NCBI GenBank assembly: GCA_917880885.1
Contig: OU862927.1
Location: 36,049,571-36,113,570 of the forward strand
From: Limnephilus marmoratus
Taxonomy: Eukaryota > Arthropoda > Insecta > Trichoptera > Limnephilidae
DNA: 64,000 nt
Reading direction: 5' to 3'
A program made the position numbers and the translations under genes. Within the stretch, counting starts at the first letter, position 1. Every line of letters begins with the position of its first letter. Below, in pieces: positions 22,501 to 31,500 of this stretch. The notes beneath the pieces are model-generated. The model did no database searches. It worked only from the letters and a program-made list of their open reading frames with translations, and was not told the origin of the DNA.

Positions 22501-25500
22501 TATCTTTATGTATGATTGCAAGATTCAAACCCGAACTAAATGCTCTCTAGATAGTGTCTGGATAAATCTTTATCCATTTTATTTAATATGCGACACCTAT
22601 TGACTTTTCTGCAAGTCTAGGATGAATATTTTTATTTTTATTTTAACTTTATGAGTAAAACCTCAAATTGTAATATTTAATTAAATGAAGACAATATAAG
22701 CGAAACTCAATCGAAAATCTGAAAACAGAAAAATCAGAAAAAGATATTGACACATCTGGGACTCGAACCCAGGACCTCTCGCTTACCGGGCGAACGCGCT
22801 AACCACTGCGCCACCGTGTCGATATCCAATTCGGTCACTTTTAACTGTATCATACTTCGACTAAGAACCACCCACACTATCTTCATTTTTCTTAACGCAT
22901 ATACTATTGGCTGCTATCTTTATGTATGATTGCAAGATTCAAACCCGAACTAAATGCTCTCTAGATAGTGTCTGGATAAATCTTTATCCATTTTATTTAA
23001 TATGCGACACCTATTGACTTTTCTGCAAGTCTAGGATGAATATTTTTATTTTTATTTTAACTTTATGAGTAAAACCTCAAATTGTAATATTTAATTAAAT
23101 GAAGACAATATAAGCGAAACTCAATCGAAAATCTGAAAACAGAAAAATCAGAAAAAGATATTGACACATCTGGGACTCGAACCCAGGACCTCTCGCTTAC
23201 CGGGCGAACGCGCTAACCACTGCGCCACCGTGTCGATATCCAATTCGGTCACTTTTAACTGTATCATACTTCGACTAAGAACCACCCACACTATCTTCAT
23301 TTTTCTTAACGCATATACTATTGGCTGCTATCTTTATGTATGATTGCAAGATTCAAACCCGAACTAAATGCTCTCTAGATAGTGTCTGGATAAATCTTTA
23401 TCCATTTTATTTAATATGCGACACCTATTGACTTTTCTGCAAGTCTAGGATGAATATTTTTATTTTTATTTTAACTTATTTTATTTTAGCATATTAAATA
23501 AAATGGATAAAGATTTATCCAGACACTATCTAGAGAGCATTTAGTTCGGGTTTGAATCTTGCAATCATACATAAAGATAGCAGCCAATAGTATATGCGTT
23601 AAGAAAAATGAAGATAGTGTGGGTGGTTCTTAGTCGAAGTATGATACAGTTAAAAGTGACCGAATTGGATATCGACACGGTGGCGCAGTGGTTAGCGCGT
23701 TCGCCCGGTAAGCGAGAGGTCCTGGGTTCGAGTCCCAGATGTGTCAATATCTTTTTCTGATTTTTCTGTTTTCAGATTTTCGATTGAGTTTCGCTTATAT
23801 TGTCTTCATTTAATTAAATATTACAATTTGAGGTTTTACTCATAAAGTTAAAATAAAAATAAAAATATTCATCCTAGACTTGCAGAAAAGTCAATAGGTG
23901 TCGCATATTAAATAAAATGGATAAAGATTTATCCAGACACTATCTAGAGAGCATTTAGTTCGGGTTTGAATCTTGCAATCATACATAAAGATAGCAGCCA
24001 ATAGTATATGCGTTAAGAAAAATGAAGATAGTGTGGGTGGTTCTTAGTCGAAGTATGATACAGTTAAAAGTGACCGAATTGGATATCGACACGGTGGCGC
24101 AGTGGTTAGCGCGTTCGCCCGGTAAGCGAGAGGTCCTGGGTTCGAGTCCCAGATGTGTCAATATCTTTTTCTGATTTTTCTGTTTTCAGATTTTCGATTG
24201 AGTTTCGCTTATATTGTCTTCATTTAATTAAATATTACAATTTGAGGTTTTACTCATAAAGTTAAAATAAAAATAAAAATATTCATCCTAGACTTGCAGA
24301 AAAGTCAATAGGTGTCGCATATTAAATAAAATGGATAAAGATTTATCCAGACACTATCTAGAGAGCATTTAGTTCGGGTTTGAATCTTGCAATCATACAT
24401 AAAGATAGCAGCCAATAGTATATGCGTTAAGAAAAATGAAGATAGTGTGGGTGGTTCTTAGTCGAAGTATGATACAGTTAAAAGTGACCGAATTGGATAT
24501 CGACACGGTGGCGCAGTGGTTAGCGCGTTCGCCCGGTAAGCGAGAGGTCCTGGGTTCGAGTCCCAGATGTGTCAATATCTTTTTCTGATTTTTCTGTTTT
24601 CAGATTTTCGATTGAGTTTCGCTTATATTGTCTTCATTTAATTAAATATTACAATTTGAGGTTTTACTCATAAAGTTAAAATAAAAATAAAAATATTCAT
24701 CCTAGACTTGCAGAAAAGTCAATAGGTGTCGCATATTAAATAAAATGGATAAAGATTTATCCAGACACTATCTAGAGAGCATTTAGTTCGGGTTTGAATC
24801 TTGCAATCATACATAAAGATAGCAGCCAATAGTATATGCGTTAAGAAAAATGAAGATAGTGTGGGTGGTTCTTAGTCGAAGTATGATACAGTTAAAAGTG
24901 ACCGAATTGGATATCGACACGGTGGCGCAGTGGTTAGCGCGTTCGCCCGGTAAGCGAGAGGTCCTGGGTTCGAGTCCCAGATGTGTCAATATCTTTTTCT
25001 GATTTTTCTGTTTTCAGATTTTCGATTGAGTTTCGCTTATATTGTCTTCATTTAATTAAATATTACAATTTGAGGTTTTACTCATAAAGTTAAAATAAAA
25101 ATAAAAATATTCATCCTAGACTTGCAGAAAAGTCAATAGGTGTCGCATATTAAATAAAATGGATAAAGATTTATCCAGACACTATCTAGAGAGCATTTAG
25201 TTCGGGTTTGAATCTTGCAATCATACATAAAGATAGCAGCCAATAGTATATGCGTTAAGAAAAATGAAGATAGTGTGGGTGGTTCTTAGTCGAAGTATGA
25301 TACAGTTAAAAGTGACCGAATTGGATATCGACACGGTGGCGCAGTGGTTAGCGCGTTCGCCCGGTAAGCGAGAGGTCCTGGGTTCGAGTCCCAGATGTGT
25401 CAATATCTTTTTCTGATTTTTCTGTTTTCAGATTTTCGATTGAGTTTCGCTTATATTGTCTTCATTTAATTAAATATTACAATTTGAGGTTTTACTCATA

Positions 25501-28500
25501 AAGTTAAAATAAAAATAAAAATATTCATCCTAGACTTGCAGAAAAGTCAATAGGTGTCGCATATTAAATAAAATGGATAAAGATTTATCCAGACACTATC
25601 TAGAGAGCATTTAGTTCGGGTTTGAATCTTGCAATCATACATAAAGATAGCAGCCAATAGTATATGCGTTAAGAAAAATGAAGATAGTGTGGGTGGTTCT
25701 TAGTCGAAGTATGATACAGTTAAAAGTGACCGAATTGGATATCGACACGGTGGCGCAGTGGTTAGCGCGTTCGCCCGGTAAGCGAGAGGTCCTGGGTTCG
25801 AGTCCCAGATGTGTCAATATCTTTTTCTGATTTTTCTGTTTTCAGATTTTCGATTGAGTTTCGCTTATATTGTCTTCATTTAATTAAATATTACAATTTG
25901 AGGTTTTACTCATAAAGTTAAAATAAAAATAAAAATATTCATCCTAGACTTGCAGAAAAGTCAATAGGTGTCGCATATTAAATAAAATGGATAAAGATTT
26001 ATCCAGACACTATCTAGAGAGCATTTAGTTCGGGTTTGAATCTTGCAATCATACATAAAGATAGCAGCCAATAGTATATGCGTTAAGAAAAATGAAGATA
26101 GTGTGGGTGGTTCTTAGTCGAAGTATGATACAGTTAAAAGTGACCGAATTGGATATCGACACGGTGGCGCAGTGGTTAGCGCGTTCGCCCGGTAAGCGAG
26201 AGGTCCTGGGTTCGAGTCCCAGATGTGTCAATATCTTTTTCTGATTTTTCTGTTTTCAGATTTTCGATTGAGTTTCGCTTATATTGTCTTCATTTAATTA
26301 AATATTACAATTTGAGGTTTTACTCATAAAGTTAAAATAAAAATAAAAATATTCATCCTAGACTTGCAGAAAAGTCAATAGGTGTCGCATATTAAATAAA
26401 ATGGATAAAGATTTATCCAGACACTATCTAGAGAGCATTTAGTTCGGGTTTGAATCTTGCAATCATACATAAAGATAGCAGCCAATAGTATATGCGTTAA
26501 GAAAAATGAAGATAGTGTGGGTGGTTCTTAGTCGAAGTATGATACAGTTAAAAGTGACCGAATTGGATATCGACACGGTGGCGCAGTGGTTAGCGCGTTC
26601 GCCCGGTAAGCGAGAGGTCCTGGGTTCGAGTCCCAGATGTGTCAATATCTTTTTCTGATTTTTCTGTTTTCAGATTTTCGATTGAGTTTCGCTTATATTG
26701 TCTTCATTTAATTAAATATTACAATTTGAGGTTTTACTCATAAAGTTAAAATAAAAATAAAAATATTCATCCTAGACTTGCAGAAAAGTCAATAGGTGTC
26801 GCATATTAAATAAAATGGATAAAGATTTATCCAGACACTATCTAGAGAGCATTTAGTTCGGGTTTGAATCTTGCAATCATACATAAAGATAGCAGCCAAT
26901 AGTATATGCGTTAAGAAAAATGAAGATAGTGTGGGTGGTTCTTAGTCGAAGTATGATACAGTTAAAAGTGACCGAATTGGATATCGACACGGTGGCGCAG
27001 TGGTTAGCGCGTTCGCCCGGTAAGCGAGAGGTCCTGGGTTCGAGTCCCAGATGTGTCAATATCTTTTTCTGATTTTTCTGTTTTCAGATTTTCGATTGAG
27101 TTTCGCTTATATTGTCTTCATTTAATTAAATATTACAATTTGAGGTTTTACTCATAAAGTTAAAATAAAAATAAAAATATTCATCCTAGACTTGCAGAAA
27201 AGTCAATAGGTGTCGCATATTAAATAAAATGGATAAAGATTTATCCAGACACTATCTAGAGAGCATTTAGTTCGGGTTTGAATCTTGCAATCATACATAA
27301 AGATAGCAGCCAATAGTATATGCGTTAAGAAAAATGAAGATAGTGTGGGTGGTTCTTAGTCGAAGTATGATACAGTTAAAAGTGACCGAATTGGATATCG
27401 ACACGGTGGCGCAGTGGTTAGCGCGTTCGCCCGGTAAGCGAGAGGTCCTGGGTTCGAGTCCCAGATGTGTCAATATCTTTTTCTGATTTTTCTGTTTTCA
27501 GATTTTCGATTGAGTTTCGCTTATATTGTCTTCATTTAATTAAATATTACAATTTGAGGTTTTACTCATAAAGTTAAAATAAAAATAAAAATATTCATCC
27601 TAGACTTGCAGAAAAGTCAATAGGTGTCGCATATTAAATAAAATGGATAAAGATTTATCCAGACACTATCTAGAGAGCATTTAGTTCGGGTTTGAATCTT
27701 GCAATCATACATAAAGATAGCAGCCAATAGTATATGCGTTAAGAAAAATGAAGATAGTGTGGGTGGTTCTTAGTCGAAGTATGATACAGTTAAAAGTGAC
27801 CGAATTGGATATCGACACGGTGGCGCAGTGGTTAGCGCGTTCGCCCGGTAAGCGAGAGGTCCTGGGTTCGAGTCCCAGATGTGTCAATATCTTTTTCTGA
27901 TTTTTCTGTTTTCAGATTTTCGATTGAGTTTCGCTTATATTGTCTTCATTTAATTAAATATTACAATTTGAGGTTTTACTCATAAAGTTAAAATAAAAAT
28001 AAAAATATTCATCCTAGACTTGCAGAAAAGTCAATAGGTGTCGCATATTAAATAAAATGGATAAAGATTTATCCAGACACTATCTAGAGAGCATTTAGTT
28101 CGGGTTTGAATCTTGCAATCATACATAAAGATAGCAGCCAATAGTATATGCGTTAAGAAAAATGAAGATAGTGTGGGTGGTTCTTAGTCGAAGTATGATA
28201 CAGTTAAAAGTGACCGAATTGGATATCGACACGGTGGCGCAGTGGTTAGCGCGTTCGCCCGGTAAGCGAGAGGTCCTGGGTTCGAGTCCCAGATGTGTCA
28301 ATATCTTTTTCTGATTTTTCTGTTTTCAGATTTTCGATTGAGTTTCGCTTATATTGTCTTCATTTAATTAAATATTACAATTTGAGGTTTTACTCATAAA
28401 GTTAAAATAAAAATAAAAATATTCATCCTAGACTTGCAGAAAAGTCAATAGGTGTCGCATATTAAATAAAATGGATAAAGATTTATCCAGACACTATCTA

Positions 28501-31500
28501 GAGAGCATTTAGTTCGGGTTTGAATCTTGCAATCATACATAAAGATAGCAGCCAATAGTATATGCGTTAAGAAAAATGAAGATAGTGTGGGTGGTTCTTA
28601 GTCGAAGTATGATACAGTTAAAAGTGACCGAATTGGATATCGACACGGTGGCGCAGTGGTTAGCGCGTTCGCCCGGTAAGCGAGAGGTCCTGGGTTCGAG
28701 TCCCAGATGTGTCAATATCTTTTTCTGATTTTTCTGTTTTCAGATTTTCGATTGAGTTTCGCTTATATTGTCTTCATTTAATTAAATATTACAATTTGAG
28801 GTTTTACTCATAAAGTTAAAATAAAAATAAAAATAAGAATATTGTCTTTGAGCAAGGGATGTCATAGTAGTAAGTGGAACTATTGGATTCCTCCCTGCAT
28901 GTCGAGTGTCATGATAATGTTCTACTGAGTGGAAGAGGTGACGATATTTTTTTGTGTACAATATAACTTTTCTTATGAATAGTTGCCTAACATCCAGAAC
29001 TCCTATCTCTCTGAATAAATCATTACTGGGGTATCTGTATGGTTTTTTAAGGATTACCCTTAGTAAAGATTTCTGTGCTTTGGCTAAGGGGTCCAGAATT
29101 GATTTGGTACATCCTCCCCATCCTAAAGATGCATATTCAAGTAATGAGTTGCACATGGCATAGTACATTAGTTTCAGATCTTTTGTGCTGAGAATATTTC
29201 TAATAGCCATGAAAAGATGCGTGAGTTTTCTGACCTTTGTGGAAATTGCGTCGATATGTTCATTCCATCTCAGGTTCTTGTCTACGATAATTCCTAGATA
29301 TTTTATGCTATTCACATATTCTAAGGTATTGCAATTGCAAGTGTTTGGGTCATTACAATGGTGTATAATAATTCTGTGAGTTTCTCTTGGTTGTCCCGCT
29401 TGAGTTGCACTGAAGCGGATGAATTTAGTTTTGTCGGTGTTGAGAGTGAGAAGATTATTATCCAGCCTATTATTTACTTTGTTAATACCAATTTCTGAAT
29501 TATTATGAACTTCATTCCAATTTTTGCCTTCAAATAATAATACTGTGTCATCGGCAAAGGTGATAATGTGATCGGCAAATTAACTGTTACATAATTCATT
29601 TATATAGATATTGAATAAAAGTGGTCCTAGAGTGCTTCCTTGAGGTACACCAAAGTTAATATCAGCTGGATCGCTTAGAATATTGTTAATATTCACTCTT
29701 TGGCTCCTATTTTCCAGATAACTACTCAGCCACTTTAGTAGCTGACCCTGAATGCCGATGCGCTGTAGTTTTTTTAAGAGAATTTTGTGTGAGATTTACG
29801 ATTACCACATCTTATCTTATATATATAAAAATGAATCGCTGAATGTGTTGCTAAGCGCATAACTTTCGAACAACTGCACCAAATTGGATAATTCTTTTTT
29901 TTGTGTGTTCCTTATTGTCAGGATAAGATTTTTATAAAACTTCCGGTGAGCTCTGGCATTATGAAATTTGTATAAAAAAATTGCAATAGGTGGCGAGCTG
30001 TTATAAAACTAAATGTATCGGGACTGAATGTATGGAATGCGGGAGCGGGGAGTGGGGAGGGGGAACTCGGGAGGGGGATCGCGGGACGGGTGAAAGAGGG
30101 AGTGGAGTGGGGAGAGGGAAGGTTGAGGAGGGGGAGTGGGAATGCGAGAGGGGAAGGGGTCGCGGGAGAGGAAGGGGGGGCTCAAGGGGAACGGGACAAA
30201 TGCAAACGCAGGGAGAAACAATTTCTTTATTAAATGGCATAGCAACGCATGCCGGGAACCAGCTAGTATATATATAAAAATGAATTCCTGTTTCCCTTGG
30301 TCATGCCATAACTTCAGAACGGCTTTACCTATTTCATTCATCTTTTTTTAAAGTTTTCTAATACTTTGTAGAAGGTTCTTATGGAAGGAAAAAGGCGAAA
30401 GTTCGGTTTAGGGGCGGCGTTCCTAGATAATAAAACTAGTTATTTTTATACTAACTATGGGCCGGAAAATCCGAATCTGAAAGAATTAGGCGTCGGCAAG
30501 CAATATTAACTGAATTACACGACTTTAAAATTTTCTATAAACACAAAGGAAAACCAGCCATTTTGAATGCATTGGCATTACAAGTCATAGAAAAACAAGA
30601 AAGATGTTACACCACATAAAATTAAGTGTTGCCATTAAGCAATAATATCAATAACTAATTTAAGTAATTATTTTTTATAAATTTTATTCACTTTGGTATC
30701 ACAAACCATGTTACATAAACCTAGCGTAGCCGCTAAACTATTTGAAAACTGGGATGTTTTCTTGCCTTGACGCGAGTAGGCGCTACGAAGGGGGCACTTT
30801 CTTTTCTATCACAAACCATGTTACACAAACCCAGCGTAGCCGCTAAACTACTTGAAAACTGGGATGTTTTCTTGCCTTGACGCGAGCAGGCGGTATAAAG
30901 GGGCACAAACCATGTTACACAAACCTAGCGTAGCCGCTAAACTACTTGAAAACTGGGATGTTTTTTTGCCGTGACGCGAGTAGGCGCTACGAAGGGGGCA
31001 CTTTCTTTTCTATCACAAACCATGTTACACAAACCTAGCGTTAGGTTAGGTTAGGTTACGCATTTTTAAGACTACGAATTTTCATACTTTTGGTCTATGA
31101 ATACGGCCGTTGAGATAGTCATAATTCATCAGGTTAATGTGTTATGTGATGAATTATCATGTGAGGAAGTATCGTGTCGGAAAGTTTTACGTTATTGATA
31201 TTTTTGCTCAATGGCAACACTTAATTTTATGTGGTGTAACATCTTTCTTGTTTTTCTATGACTTGTTGTGTCAATGCATTCAAAATGGCTGGTTTTCCTT
31301 TGTGTTTATAGAAAATTTTAAAGTCGTGTAATTCAGTTAATATTGCTTGCCGACGCCTAATTCTTTCAGATTCGGATTTTCCGGCCCATAATTAGTATAA
31401 AAAAAAAAAAAAATTATCTAAGAACGCCGCCCCTAAACCGAATTTTTTCCAAGAAAAATTAAGAAAATTGGATAATTTCAGAAAACTTTAAGACTATTTT

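Larger units (their letters stand above)
22279..28833. repeat. Array of sixteen 414-bp tRNA-bearing units, 3 inverted + 13 direct
   Basis: The unit is 414 bp and every copy looks identical by eye. Units 1-3 (22279 to about 23483) have the tRNA-like part on the minus strand. After a junction at about 23484-23492 (TTATTTTATTTTA), thirteen units follow with it on the plus strand. In sense order a unit holds 150 bp of AT-rich leader, the 72-bp tRNA-like module, then a tail. The tail has TCGATTGAGTTTCGCTTATA, then TGAGGTTTTACTCATAA, then an A-rich run AAAATAAAAATAAAAAT. The array ends on the right with exactly that A-rich tail, and a 13-bp direct repeat flanks the block. The block lies inside the LINE at 21538-29797, within MIF intron 1. 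Solo relatives are at 37407-37665 and about 63035-63215. Confidence 0.92.
21538..29797 (-). mobile_element. 5'-truncated LINE (Jockey/CR1-like), split by the tRNA-unit array
   Basis: The minus-strand reverse transcriptase starts at about 29797 (HKILLKKL). It runs through FGVPQGSTLGPLLF (about 29650) and FADDTVLLFEG (about 29560), and on to SLAQRQYSY at about 28850. After the array the same frame resumes at 22265 with LGPKMFNLIPGSWKLKSS and stops at TGA 22133-22135. A 3' UTR and a T run at 21538-21547 (the A tail) end it. At least one frame change lies near 29580. The join across the array is in phase once one copy of the 13-bp duplication is counted. It is close in type to the LINE at 46222-49338 but clearly diverged. 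Confidence 0.85.

Noticed and set aside
22333..28715. Sixteen identical 60-aa open frames starting MTHLGLEPRTSRLPGE
   Set aside because: They are antisense translations of the tRNA-like module and its flank. No codon-level constraint can be seen because the copies are identical, and there is no ATG.
22279..28833. CRISPR-like regular repeat
   Set aside because: The 414-bp units are contiguous and identical, with no unique spacers, in eukaryotic intron DNA.
30001..30351. Gly/Arg- or Pro-rich open frames
   Set aside because: Low-complexity G-rich core of a Helitron; the same occurs at 31613-31898 and 57627-58089.
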